Shown: piece by piece, positions 1-11,804 of the stretch
Layout of the letters: each line of letters begins with the position of its first letter
How positions within the stretch are numbered: position 1 is the stretch's first letter
Assembly (NCBI RefSeq): GCF_020379485.1
Contig: NC_063437.1
Coordinates: forward strand, 19,741,726 to 19,805,725
DNA length: 64,000 nucleotides
Origin: Brassica napus
Taxonomy: Eukaryota; Streptophyta; Magnoliopsida; Brassicales; Brassicaceae
Reading direction: 5' to 3'
Notes under the pieces: generated by a model
The model's input: only the letters and a program-made list of their open reading frames with translations
Told to the model about the DNA's origin: nothing
Database searches by the model: none
Position numbers and translations under genes: made by a program

Positions 1-871
1 TCGAAAGTCGTATAGACAACATATCAAAATCCATTTTCAAATTCATTGTTAAGTTAACTGTCCATCAATTCCGTAGACTGTCGGTGCAAAACTAACTGTT
101 GTTAACTTGTTTGAAATTTCTCCAGATTTATGAAAGAATAAACTTGCTAACGCAACCATGAAGCGACAAATTAAATTACACGGTCCACGCGTTTGAATAC
201 CGTCATCATATCCTCTTCGAACGTTAAATCATAAAATCTCCCTTTTAACAAATATAGCCACGAGACCATCTTCTTTAGATACTACCAATCTCTACATGAC
301 GTGTTTCCCCTTTGTTTATAATGGCCTCACGTGGTGTTTTTAGAGGAATCCACTTCGTTCTTGAGACACCCAACATGTCACCATAGCTTGGCCCCAAAAG
401 AGTCCATTAGAAAAATATAAGTCGCTGTAAACCACCGTTTATGCAACTTTGTTTGTATATTGAAGAGCAGAAGTTAACTTTCCCTAATCCATAAAATACA
501 ATTATAGCGCGAATTTTAATAAGTTTGATATTTCAACACGTACCTATAATAAGCTAAAATCTAATTTTAAGAAAATTAAGAAATCATTGATAAAAGTAAA
601 AACAAAAAAAAGACAAAAAAATGAACTTATTAGTATTTAAGCGGCATTATTCGAAAAAAAAAAACTGAAGTTCTGTAGATCTCTTTTCTTACTGCGAAGT
701 TTTGAGGGGAATCTTTTACATTGTGGTTGTGGACATAGCATGTGTGGTCTCATTTACCTTTTTTGGCAACTACAAGTTCTCTTTTCCACTTATATCGACT
801 CATGATTCATATAAACCCACCTATATATCTTATGAAGATGAAGTTCCAATAGTTCTCAGTAATTTGAGTAG
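1..871. other. Intergenic, no gene recognised
   Basis: AT-rich sequence with short A runs near 600-665. The open frame at 702-905 runs into the LTR element that begins at 877 and shows no recognisable protein similarity, so I do not call it a gene. Confidence 0.6.
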
Positions 872-876
872 ATTTC

Positions 877-1265
877 TGATGGAGAGAGATATCCAAATAT
901 CTTAATTATTTAGATTATTATTTATTTTGATGTTTATCTTAATTAGTTATAATTATCTTAAGGATTTTTAATAGTTTTAAGATTATTTGGTTTTCATATA
1001 AATAGGCGTCTATGCCTAGAGTTGTATTCAGATTATTGATATTGATATTTTATAAAAGAGAGGTTTGAAACCCTTTATTTCCTTGTTACGGCTAGAACTC
1101 GAGAGTTCTCAACGAATCAAGAAGACTTTGATCCTAGGTATTCTCAGACTAAATAGGATTCATTGTGTTATCATAGCTTCCGCTACATCAGATTATTCTA
1201 GTTTTCTGGGTATTCTCAGAATCAACGGATCTCTAGTTCTATCTTATAAAGCATCCGCTACATCA
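877..1265 (+). repeat. 5' LTR of the compact retroelement
   Basis: 389 bp, TG...CA ends, TATAAATAG at 997-1005, followed directly by the tRNA-Met primer-binding site. It differs from the 3' LTR at a single base. Confidence 0.93.
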
Positions 1266-1267
1266 GT

Positions 1268-1279
1268 TGGTATCAGAGC
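1268..1279 (+). other. Primer-binding site (tRNA-iMet)
   Basis: TGGTATCAGAGC, the standard plant retroelement primer-binding site complementary to the 3' end of initiator tRNA-Met, lies two bases after the end of the 5' LTR. Confidence 0.92.
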
Positions 1280-1318
1280 TGGTGTTTTGGTTTCTTAATC
1301 AAAACTCGATTCTGGATC

Positions 1319-1741
1319 ATGGAGAATTTGTTCGTGGAAAGTGAAGAAACAAATTACATAGAGGTTATTGGAGATCCAGTTTACGATACTTATGGTGAGG
1401 ATTACAAAATCTGCATCAAAAATCAAGTATCTCAAGACATCGATGTGCAACATGGCGTCCAGAACTCAATCTCAATCAAACCCAGAAAAGATGGTGTGCT
1501 TTTAATAAGAATGGAAATTTGTGCTCTAATACAAGCACATCACGTGATGGTGGATGGCATCAAATCAAAGAGTCTTGTTGGTGGTTTGTTTGTGAAGACA
1601 AAAGGTTCAACAGCGTTGATCGGATATATGGACAAAAATAATTTGTTCTATAATTGTTTTTTGTTTGTCTACGTGAAGATCAAGGATGTTAAGTTTCATC
1701 AATGGAAGAGAAGAAAAATATTATTTGAAGACCACGGTTAA
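1319..1741 (+). CDS. Orphan ORF inside the LTR element (140 aa)
   Basis: This intact ORF fills most of the 510-bp internal region and starts 39 bp after the primer-binding site. I recognise no gag zinc knuckle (CCHC), protease, RT or integrase motif. The protein is acidic at the start and Lys/Arg-rich near the end. It may be the residue of a deleted gag-pol gene, or a captured sequence. The last codons and the sequence up to the 3' LTR read like the tail of a polyprotein, but that is only an impression. Whether it is translated is unknown. Confidence 0.4.
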   Translation: MENLFVESEETNYIEVIGDPVYDTYGEDYKICIKNQVSQDIDVQHGVQNSISIKPRKDGVLLIRMEICALIQAHHVMVDGIKSKSLVGGLFVKTKGSTALIGYMDKNNLFYNCFLFVYVKIKDVKFHQWKRRKILFEDHG

Positions 1742-1775
1742 GATTCGAGGACGAATCTTTCCAACCCGGAGAGAA

Positions 1776-2164
1776 TGATGGAGAGAGATATCCAAATATC
1801 TTAATTATTTAGATTATTATTTATTTTGATGTTTATCTTAATTAGTTATAATTATCTTAAGGATTTTTAATAGTTTTAAGATTATTTGGTTTTCATATAA
1901 ATAGGCGTCTATGCCTAGAGTTGTATTCAGATTATTGATATTGATATTTTATAAAAGAGAGGTTTGAAACCCTTTATTTCCTTGTTACGGCTAGAACTCG
2001 AGAGTTCTCAACGAATCAAGAAGACTTTGATCCTAGGTATTCTCAGACTAAATAGGATTCATTGTGTTATCATAGCTTCCGCTACATCAGATTATTCTAG
2101 TTTTCTGGGTATTCTCAGAATCAACGGATCTCTAGTTCTATCTTATAAAGCTTCCGCTACATCA
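1776..2164 (+). repeat. 3' LTR of the compact retroelement
   Basis: 389-bp partner of the 5' LTR with the same TG...CA ends. It is followed by the second copy of the ATTTC target-site duplication at 2165-2169. Confidence 0.93.
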
Positions 2165-2169
2165 ATTTC

Positions 2170-3526
2170 ACTCTTTAGTCTTGCATACTATTTGGCTCTA
2201 TGCTCTTCAAAGTGAGTGTAAACAAAATTGAATGTGAAAATATAGCATCTTGATTAGATTTTTTTTTTGCTCACCCAAATACTTGGCAGGCATAATTTTT
2301 TTTTCTCATTGAGACTTGTAAATTGTATAATAAATCTATAAACTAGTTGCACGCTTTAATTATATCTCTCTAATAAAATAATTTGCCAATAATTTTCTGT
2401 GTTGCTTGAGTGTAGCTCAATTAGCAATCTATACGTACTTATGTTTTACGCCTAAGTATTTAATGAGCTTTTAGTGAACATTCACATTACTCATATTGTT
2501 TGGTATAATAATAGCCATACAGAAGAAATAATAGCCATTATTAAGCGAGACCATAACTTTGTATGTCAACCAAAGTGTAATTAAGTTCTACACAATATGT
2601 TATTCATATACAACAAATATTGCATATATATACATTTGTTTTTTTTTTCTGAAAACGCAATAAATGCCAAGACATGAATTCGTTGGGAGAGGAGTGGTAG
2701 ATACTCAATTCACATGCGAATTCATTTGTATTCTCATGATAAAGGCCTCTTAAGCTTCTATGCGTGCATGACTGTATATAGATAGTAAATGTATACAGTA
2801 ATTTTATATATTATACCAGTTTTTACCAACACATCGCCGTGATTAATTTGACAAATACCGCCAATTATGCAATTGCACGATTAGGTACGGAGTACAAAAG
2901 TAATTTTACATAAATATTACATTTGGGATTAATTTGAAGTAATTACTACGATTCCACCAATTTGATAGTATTAAAAACTTTGTATTTCTAACTAGGATCA
3001 CTACATTTGTCTTACAATCTATCCTCGTAAACCATTTTTGTAACTCGACAGTTCTAGATTCGCAATAATTCGAGTTCATAAACATAGCAAAACATATATA
3101 CTCATATATACACAGACATGTGATCTTTATGCATCTCAATACATTTGTCCACGTATCAGAGACGAATTAAAGCGTCAGTAACTACACAAATCCATCTAGA
3201 ATTTCACAATCTTAACACAGAAAAGGTGAGAAGCTGACACATATAGGGCTGACGTGGCAGATATAAGTAGATTTGTAGTGACGTGGTTGTTATAAGAAGA
3301 TCTGGTTGGTGCATAGATATGCCTTGCCATCGCCATATATTACAATCCTTAATGCTCCTCGACAACCTGGCATCGCCCCCAACTGCTTTCCTCTTTTTCC
3401 AATTATCGCTTAGATAAAAAATTATGCCTTCATCTATGTACATATATTGATTTTAAATGACCCAATAATAAAACCTCTTATAAATATTATATAATTTTTT
3501 TTACTAAGGAAATTAAAATTAACACG
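2170..3526. other. Intergenic, no gene recognised
   Basis: AT-rich intergenic DNA. The open frames on the minus strand at 2906-3443 have no recognisable domains and no splice context. Confidence 0.6.
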
Positions 3527-3529
3527 TTA

Positions 3530-3836
3530 GGGCATCTCCAATGCAACACTAAAATATACTCTATATTTTACTTTAAAATAGAGTAACTCTATTATAACTC
3601 TATTTTAAAGTTGAATTTGCTCCAATGGTTCACTATATAATAGAGTGAAATATAGAGTAATCTTATTTTTTCACTCTATATTTGGAGTAAAAAAACAAGA
3701 TTACTTTATATTCAACTCTATAATAGAGTAACTCTATTATAAAGTGAACTATTGGAGCAAATCCAACTCTATAATAGAGTTACTCTATTTTAGAGTGAAA
3801 TATAAAGTAAATTTTAGTGTAGCATTGTAGATGGTC
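3530..3836. mobile_element. Tourist-like (PIF/Harbinger) MITE
   Basis: A roughly 307-bp element with long imperfect terminal inverted repeats: the left end GGCATCTCCAATGC matches the reverse complement of the right end (ACCATCTACAATGC). The inverted similarity runs on inward through repeated CTCTATTATAGAGT-type blocks and a TTTGCTCCAAT block. A TTA target-site duplication is seen at 3527-3529 and 3837-3839. Size, TIR sequence and TTA duplication fit Tourist-like MITEs. It has no coding capacity. Confidence 0.8.
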
Positions 3837-3851
3837 TTAACATAAAATTGA

Positions 3852-3854
<3 letters not shown>

Positions 3855-3896
<42 letters not shown>
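3855..3896. repeat. (AT)n microsatellite
   Basis: About 21 uninterrupted AT dinucleotides immediately downstream of the MITE. Confidence 0.97.
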
Positions 3897-3898
<2 letters not shown>

Positions 3899-5502
3899 TG
3901 ATTTTATATTACTTTTAGGTTGCTGTTTTTGATAATGGTGGCGCGCCTATGCATAAAGGTTAAATGTGTTAGTGTGCAACTGCGCATATTCTTTATTCAA
4001 CAAGAAAAAGTGAAAGTTCTTGTAGCTATATTACGGCAGCTGGTCACTAGAAGTTCTAGAGCTGTAATTTATTTACAATGGAAGACTTTTATTTTTCCTT
4101 TAAAAATTAACATATAAAACTAAAAAGTCGTTCTTAAGTTTTCAGGCTAACAAGGTATATGTTTATAGAAGCAAAGAAGCATTATACTGTATATGAGAAC
4201 AATAATTTCCAGCCGACAATAATTATAAATTGAATTGTATAACACGCGTATACATAAACACTTTTGTAATTTCTAAGATCCACCTTCGTAATGATATTTT
4301 CCAAAAATGTATTTAAAATATGGCTAAAGAAATGTTGAATTGTGGAGAGTCTAGACTGAAGTTGAGAGAATATATGAACATTTTGACTTTTCTCACGTGA
4401 GAACTAAGACTCTGAAAGCTTTGCATGTAATGTAAATCTTTGACAGTTTTCCTTTTTTTGGACATAAAACTTTGACCGGTTAAGTTCGATAGAGTTCGTA
4501 TCGGAGCAGGTGTTGTATCACTTTAGGTACGGCTAATGCACGGCGCAATACGTGGCCCGATAAATGCGGACAATTACGGATCATTCTTTTATTTTTGCTT
4601 TGTGAAAAAAGTTTAATAAATTGAAATAAACACTTTATTGATTATTCTATGTAAAGTTTCTGCGTAAGTGGGAGTCATTATCTTCCTTCTAAACTGAAAT
4701 CTCTTGATTTTTGGAGGGTAAATAATTGGCGGCAATCGGTTGAGAGCTGTAAAGAACCAAACAATTTTGAATCGAAGCTTTTAAATCGAAATACTGTAGC
4801 TAGTTATCATCATTTATGTATTGAATATTAATGATTATGAGTGAGGTTAATATAGAGTTTTTGGCAAAACTGAAGATGTCAAGATAGTAATAGAAAAAGG
4901 TTAAAGAAGTAATGATGGGTTAAGCAAAATTCTTCCGTGATTGATGCTGCAACTTGTTTTTGAGCAAATCTTTTCCCCTTTTAGCTAACGTAATAAAATT
5001 AGGTGAGATAATCAAGTAATCAACAAATTATATCATCATAAGTATGAAACGCCTCATATAAGTCAACTCGATTTTATATAATTTGTTGAGCTTTTTTAGC
5101 TTTAGGTAAATCATATACTGTATTATTCTAGATCCAGGAAATGAATGAGATAATATTATTTTGATTATCATTATTTATTAAAAACAGATTTAATATATAC
5201 TAAAATATGAGAAAACCGTTACAAAGTACAAACCTACCTCCGCCTTACGTAGAAATAAATAGTAATCAATTATTTTTTGTTTTGACAAAATAAATACTTA
5301 GCCATATGTATCCCTCTCTAACTCTAGGTTTGGAGTTTCCCTCTCTCCATAAATACCGAACCTCACTCATTTCTTCTTCCTCACCATCATCTCTCCAAGT
5401 AACAAAACCTAACTCTTTCTTTAACAAGAGCTCAAGCTCCAAAGAGCTCTTGTTTTTTTTCGTCCCCCCCTTTAGAACCCATTCTTAGCACTTCTCACAA
5501 AA
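3897..5502. other. Intergenic, including EXPA4 upstream region
   Basis: No gene recognised. The last ~200 bp before the EXPA4 start is CT-rich with a CATAAATAC element near 5348, a plausible TATA region and 5' UTR. The core promoter is not proven. Confidence 0.5.
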
Positions 5503-6737
5503 ATGGCTATTACTAAACTAGCAGTTCTCTTTACCACATTTGTCCTCTTCACCCTCACCGACGCCAAAATCCCCGGCGTCTACTCCGGCGGCGCGTGGCA
5601 AACCGCACACGCCACTTTCTATGGAGGCAGCGACGCCTCCGGCACTATGGGTTAGTCCACACAAAAACAGACCATAAAAACAGAGTAAATGCAATCAAAA
5701 TAATCTTTCTCATTAACCAAATATATTTTTATTTTATTTTACAGGAGGAGCTTGTGGTTACGGTAACCTTTACAGCCAAGGCTACGGAACCAACACGGCT
5801 GCTTTGAGCACGGCTTTGTTTAATAGCGGTATGAGCTGTGGAGCTTGCTTTGAGCTAAAATGTGCCAACGACCCACAATGGTGCCATTCAGGTAGCCCAT
5901 CGATCCTCATTACCGCAACCAACTTCTGCCCACCAAACTTTGCTCAGGCCAGCGATAACGGAGGATGGTGCAACCCGCCAAGAGCCCACTTTGATCTAGC
6001 CATGCCTGTCTTCCTCAAGATCGCTCAATATCGCGCCGGCATTGTCCCCGTCTCATATCGCAGGTACAGAATGTTGTAGTATATATTTAAGACCTTGTCA
6101 ATATTAACAAGAACATAAAACCTTCATGCTCACATATGTTTTACTCCAAAGCACTCATCTTTAGAAATCTTGAAATATTAAATTTTAATATTCATTTATA
6201 TATAATACTACATAAAATATATAGAAGGTATATTTTATAAAATTTGCTTAAAGCATTTAAAAGTGTTGGGCCGACAGTAATTTTAGTTATGATAATTTGC
6301 TAAATGAATGCAACTTTGGTTTCAGTTTAGGTGTTCTCTAATAATGCACGAATAATTTCTCCACATTTTTGTTTGACATGTAAGTGAGTGAGTAAACTAA
6401 GTGTGACATGTTGGTTCTTTATTGTAGGGTGCCTTGTAGAAAGAGAGGAGGGATAAGGTTCACAATCAACGGTCACCGTTACTTCAACTTGGTTCTGATC
6501 ACTAACGTGGCCGGAGCAGGAGACATCGTGAGGACGAGCGTTAAAGGTTCACGAACTGGTTGGATGAGTTTAAGTAGGAACTGGGGTCAGAACTGGCAAT
6601 CTAACGCTGTTTTGGTTGGTCAGTCACTTTCTTTCCGCGTTACAGGCAGTGACCGTAGAACCTCAACTTCATGGAACATAGTTCCTTCTAACTGGCAGTT
6701 TGGTCAAACATTTGTCGGCAAGAATTTCAGGGTTTAA
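5503..6737 (+). CDS. EXPA4: Alpha-expansin, EXPA4 ortholog
   Basis: Three exons (5503-5650, 5745-6063, 6428-6737) encode 258 aa, the usual length for alpha-expansins. Expansins are secreted wall proteins that loosen cellulose-hemicellulose contacts without hydrolysis during acid growth. Residues 1-21 form a hydrophobic signal peptide ending in TDA. The GH45-like double-psi barrel follows, with the HATFYGG and [15 protein letters not shown] motifs, conserved cysteines and the HFD motif at 131-133. The C-terminal CBM63-like domain (about 166-255) has its conserved tryptophans, in [10 protein letters not shown] and the final NWQFGQTF. Both introns interrupt codons at positions usual for the family. 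From memory the closest Arabidopsis protein is EXPA4 (At2g39700), and the neighbouring genes support that. EXPA2 is a less likely alternative. No lesion was seen, so the gene should be functional. Confidence 0.95.
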
Positions 6738-7966
6738 GCGAGTTTCAAGAAGCTATATTAAAGTGGTCGAGACAAATGAAAACTCTCCGCTAATTTCGCT
6801 TCTCTTTCTTTTTTCAAAATTTTAAACTAAGGAGAGAAAATCAAGGGGAGATAAGTATCTTTGACTTTTGTTTTTGGTGTGTGTTTTAATCTTTTTTTGG
6901 GCTTGGTGTTTTAATTGTGGGGGCGAGTGAAAGAGAGTAGTTGAAGTGGCTGTGAGAAAAATTTGTAACAGCCCGCAGCTACTGAAGTATTTACAATGGT
7001 TGGGGGTTTTTATACAGTGGTTGGGTTGTAAGTTACAACTTGTAACGTTTAATCTCGTGTAATGTAATACATGGTTATGTTATTAATTATACTAGTATTT
7101 ACTAATCTTCTCGTTTGTTTTCAACTAGCCATTTTTTTTTGTCACAACTATTATCAACTAGCCATTTATAAAACAGTTTCACTTGAGATTGAAGTTAATG
7201 CACGTTAGTGATAGATCCACGGGGATCCCACTTAGGTTTGGTAACGAGAAACAGGAATAATTCAATGGCTATAGGTCTAAAAGCCTTTATTAAGTGGGAA
7301 TTGTTTTTTTTTACCAAAAAAAATGTGGGTATTGTTTTATTTTTGACTGATGAATAAACAAATAAATAAGAAAAGTATTTCTTGACAGGTGGCAGCATTT
7401 GATGCAAATGTAACACAAGTCCACAAATCCATTACTTGTTATTCGTTTTCCTTTTTGGAGATATGAACGGAACATGTCTTCTCCACTGACAATTTAAGCT
7501 AAAGTTTATTATTCATCTCCATTATATATCTTTATTGTTTTATATTACTCCACTTCTAAAGGGTTTAATTTTTCATATGAAACTCGATTTTATTTGTTTT
7601 AAGATACAAACAAATAATAAGTTTTACAACATCAGCATTAATAAGAGATACTATCCTTAATTAGAATATTTAACATATACTATATAATACTAGTGTATTT
7701 TAATTTTGCTATTAAATTTTAAAATAAAAATAATTGAGCCAATGAAAAAGGTCACATAAAACAGTTTCTCTATTTTCCAAAAATTTCTACTATAAAAAAG
7801 CCCTTTCTTGAAGTTTTCACTTTAAAATAAAATATAATTTATTTTACAAAAAAAAAATAATTTAAATCCTAAAAATTGGTTGAAAGACTATTGATGATGG
7901 TGCCCTTACCCGAGAGAGAAGTTACCCAAACATTGTTATTCTGATCTAAATAAGGATTTCTAGTAT
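6738..7966. other. EXPA4 3' region and intergenic
   Basis: About the first 350 bp after the stop is probably the EXPA4 3' UTR. The rest is AT-rich with no recognised gene between the two convergent genes. Confidence 0.55.
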
Positions 7967-10627
7967 TTACAATGACAATAGATAACGAAACTCATGGCCA
8001 TATGTTTGAATCTCTACCATTTTAGCTAAAGGAACTTTTGCTTTTCTTTTCAAACATTCCATAACCATAGCCTTCAGGCTCCCTGATCGTGGCAACTGGC
8101 TGTAGATCCATTCCAAAAGAGATTCAATATCATCTGCAAAATCTTTCATGTGCCATTGAAGAAGCTGTGGAACAATAATCTTTTTCTTGCTGGAAACACC
8201 TACGGAAGCTTCTAAATACTCCACTCTTGCTCTTCCTAAATCATTCACCACCTCATCTGCTGTATAGACTCTAAGCTGCACATGAATACCAAGCTTATCA
8301 TCCATCCATTTTCAATGGTCAAGATAAACTATGTTTGTACACTTACTGCTGGTGAAGACCAACTTCCGCGGCAAAGTGCAAATGTCACGTTAGGCTCTGA
8401 ATATCCTAAACCATAAGTGTGCCGCAGGAGAGTTTCTTTCTCATCAAGTGAATCCTTAATTTCATGAAGATGTTGATTACCTTATTGGGCACTTATGTAT
8501 ATTTTGTAGGTTATAAAATATGTATAAGCTTACATGTTCTGGTTCACAAGGATGCCGTAAGACAAAATGTTCAATTGCCAAAGCGTTGAGAACTATGCCA
8601 CCGACGTTAAGTGAAGCCTAACAAAATAAAAAAAGAACACATTCATATGGTTGGATGCTTATTTACAACTGAAGATAAACTTTTTATTCAAAACCTTACC
8701 TTGTTCATCAATGTAAGTAGTTTATTGTGTGATGAAGGTAACCCATACTCAAGAAAAGCCTATAATTAGAAATATAATTCGATTTTAAGTCTAATTTTTT
8801 TGTGGTATATATAACAAAAGGTTCAATAATTTATTTTGTAACTGTGGCCGTACATGCATGATACAAGCGTTGTAGATATTGATCCAGAAAGCGAGTTTTT
8901 GCTTGTAGGTCAAGAAAGTTAAATCCACCTCTGATAGTTTTTCCATCAAAACACTATTAAACACGCATAGATAGTCAATAAACCACTTTCATCAACAATT
9001 ATACTATCTGATTAGATCATTTCAGTATATTAAATCCAGAGAATGTAAAAGTAGAATACCTCAAGCGTGGAACAGCCGGTGAACAATAATATGTGAGACT
9101 GGTCACATCGATGGAACTTCTTGAAATGTGAATGAAGTTCTTGTAAGGACCAATATCCCTAGTGAATCCTCCACTTGAGTCTGGTAAGACGTGGTAAGGA
9201 TCAAGATTCATTGCATTCTGATAATGACTATATGTGTTTGATTTCCGGCTACAAGAAGAAGGCCGTCTCGAAAACTCGACATCCCCTTTGGTCTTTGATG
9301 AAACTTGATTCAGTTCTAAGTATATGCTTATGAGACAGTTTATGAGTTGTTCTGATACTTCGTTTGGGTCTTCTTTGCTCTTCACTTCCACAAGCCTAAG
9401 CCCCTTTCTTACTCTACCCATGTGTGGTCTCGATAATCCATCATATTCATCTGGCAAGTAAAACGACGAATCTGAGTGCAATGTGAAGTATACGAGTAAT
9501 GTAGAATATAAACTTCCACATAGGGAGTTTCGATGGAACATGAGTAATATTAAGGGACTTGAGCCAATTCACTCATGATGGACCAGATGTATTTTAGTTT
9601 TGTTTGGTTTGATTTTGAAGATAAATTTTAGTTTGAGAAATTTCGGTTTGGTTACTAAAGGACAACCTTATTGATAGTTTCTAAGGATTGCATTAATTAC
9701 AAAACTTAGAAAAAGAGGAAAGAGAGAGAGTAAAGTATTGGTGTAGAGAAGCTTGAAAAAAAAATTTAGATACTATTTTCTTGCGTGTCTTCTATTCATC
9801 CAAACTTTTTTTTAATTGAAAATTTAAATAACAAAATTAAAACATTTGTGTCAGATACTCTTTCATGGGCATCTACCATTGGTAATGCTCTAATACTCTC
9901 GTTGTGTCCTGTAGTATTAATGTGCAGCTTATAAACGTTTTATGGAATAAGCAACTACTTACCTGTGAATCCACCTGAAGAAGTGGCATCCAAGAAATCA
10001 GGAGCATAAGAGAAGGATAGCCTTGAGTGAGTACTAGAGACAGTATCTAGAGCAGAACGTTGATAGTGATGCGAAAAAGATCGTTGTTGAAGATCATGTC
10101 TTAGTTGCAAACTTTTGCGTCTCACATGATTCTGTCTAGCTAATGTCCTCTTCTGTTCTGTCAGCTCTTGCGTTTGTCTCTGTTCGTAGCACAGTTTAAG
10201 CTTCAGCTCCTCGATTTTTCGGTCTAGACAAAGAATCTCTGCCTCCACTAAGGCAAGTTCTTGTATAATCTCCCTAAACTGTTAGATATACATCAAAATA
10301 GTTTGATCGTTAGGTTAGGACATTATACATTATATGTGAGATATGGTTAGTGGTGTAACCTGTGGTGGAAGAAACAATGAGGAGAGACTTGGGAGTGAAA
10401 CAACAGAGCCATCAAAAGCAGACCGTAAACTTCTACTCAATGCTTCTTCTTCCTCTAGTCTCTCTTTAAGATGCATTACCTACATAAACACAAACATTTA
10501 AAATAACATAAAGTATTGCTTGCAAGTATTTTTTTTAAGGAAAAAAGATGCTTACTCCTTCCTCTAAGTCATTTCTCTTGTTACTATATTGCAGTGAAGC
10601 CTCCATGAAGAGTTTCTCAAATTTCAT
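7967..10627 (-). CDS. DUF547 protein with MIP1-type leucine zipper
   Basis: Nine exons on the minus strand: 10556-10627, 10360-10479, 9963-10278, 9060-9450, 8854-8953, 8700-8759, 8534-8617, 8347-8454 and 7967-8275. They join in frame to 519 aa. The N-terminal part (about residues 20-110) is a charged coiled coil of the ternary-complex-factor MIP1 leucine-zipper type (for example ERLEEEEALSRSL and EILCLDRKIEELKLKL). The DUF547 domain runs from about residue 300 (LMEKLSEVDLTFLTYKQKL, AFWINIYNACIMH, VTFALCRGSWSSPA) to the C-terminus. Family members are plant proteins of unknown biochemistry, presumed to interact through the coiled coil. By position it corresponds to At2g39690. The acceptor of exon 8347-8454 was chosen by phase. 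An upstream AG at about 8476 also exists but breaks frame. Confidence 0.9.
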
Positions 10628-11804
10628 GCGTTTTCTAAGTTCCAGAGAAAACAGACATGAAGAGAGTATATATGATTAGACTGAACGTGGGAGCCATTAA
10701 AAGGGTCGGTCGGAGAATTGGACTTAAATAATGTAGTTAGAAGCACACGATATATTTAAAACAGTTATTGACTTTTGTGTTTGGTCCCTTTGAGGGATAA
10801 TGCAAGTCACATGAGTCTTGCTATAATAACGGCTGATCAGATTCAGACAAGAACACAAAAGAGTTTGCTTATAATTATAAACACAGATTGTAGAGGTGGG
10901 CATGACATGAACCCCATCACCGTAGAGACTACTTTCATGTATTATCTGATTATTTATTTTGTTTTACCTTGTAAGCTCAGCTGTAATGCTATTTTGTATA
11001 CTTGATATGGACCATATAATAGATTAAACTCAAAGAGATCAAAACATAATATAAGCAAATAATATGATAATTCATGTAATCTGTTCATATCGTTAAAATT
11101 TAATTAACACTCTTCTTAAACTTGCTCACTCGTCAGTGTCGTCACCGAAGTATACATCATAGACATAAGCCTAATCAATAAAGCCTGCGTTAAGGTCGTC
11201 ACTGCTCTGACCAAACCAACTTGAACAAAGTCTGCTCTTCAAACAAATTTGGACAGAGCCATTACTTTGGCAAAACCAGAGATTAGTTCAATAACATGGT
11301 ACGGCGGTTGTGGCTGTGACGTGGCGGTGGAGAGGGAGTAGCGCCGTACAACCATACGTGATATGGGAACAGATTAAGACGATGTTTTGAAGCATTCAAG
11401 CCTAGCAATCGTGTTGGTTGTTGTCGTCATCATAGCTCGTCGATCACTCAGACATGAGACACCACACACACAGAGTAAAGGAAGTCTTGAGTTGTGTTTG
11501 GTCACTAAGCGGATAAGAGATAAAGACGGCACGCAGTTCGAATGCAGAAGTGAGAAACGACACGCGTTCTTCAATTTAAATATTGACTTTTCAGCGCTTA
11601 ACCAAACAGTTTAACTAACCAATCCAAACCGAATAAATTAAAATTGATTGAAACTCAATATTCAATTAAACCGGGAATATTTACACAGCATCCTACGACT
11701 TTTAAAAAATTGTATTGAGGAAAATCTCTACATCAAATTCAAACGTATTAACAAAAAAAAAAAATCAATAATAGTTACAAACACAATAAGAAAGAAAAAA
11801 TAAC
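10628..11804. other. Intergenic, no gene recognised
   Basis: Lies between the DUF547 start and the BIK1 3' end. The overlapping open frames near 11374-11614 on both strands have no recognisable domain. Confidence 0.55.

Larger units (their letters stand above)
877..2164 (+). mobile_element. Compact, very young LTR retrotransposon
   Basis: The element is 1288 bp long. Two direct LTRs of 389 bp (877-1265 and 1776-2164) start with TG and end with CA. They are identical except for one base near the 3' end (GCATCCG against GCTTCCG). A 5-bp target-site duplication, ATTTC, flanks it at 872-876 and 2165-2169. Three bases after the 5' LTR lies TGGTATCAGAGC (1268-1279), the usual primer-binding site complementary to initiator tRNA-Met. 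A purine-rich stretch ending at 1775 precedes the 3' LTR. Each LTR holds a TATAAATAG box (997-1005 in the 5' copy). The internal part is only 510 bp, with no gag, protease, reverse transcriptase or integrase, so the element is non-autonomous. It is larger than classical TRIMs. The near-identical LTRs imply recent insertion using proteins supplied by another element. Confidence 0.95.

Noticed and set aside
2906..3443. Minus-strand open frames as genes
   Set aside because: Short frames in AT-rich DNA without domains or splice context.
11374..11614. Overlapping open frames on both strands
   Set aside because: They mirror each other and show no recognisable domain; probably chance.
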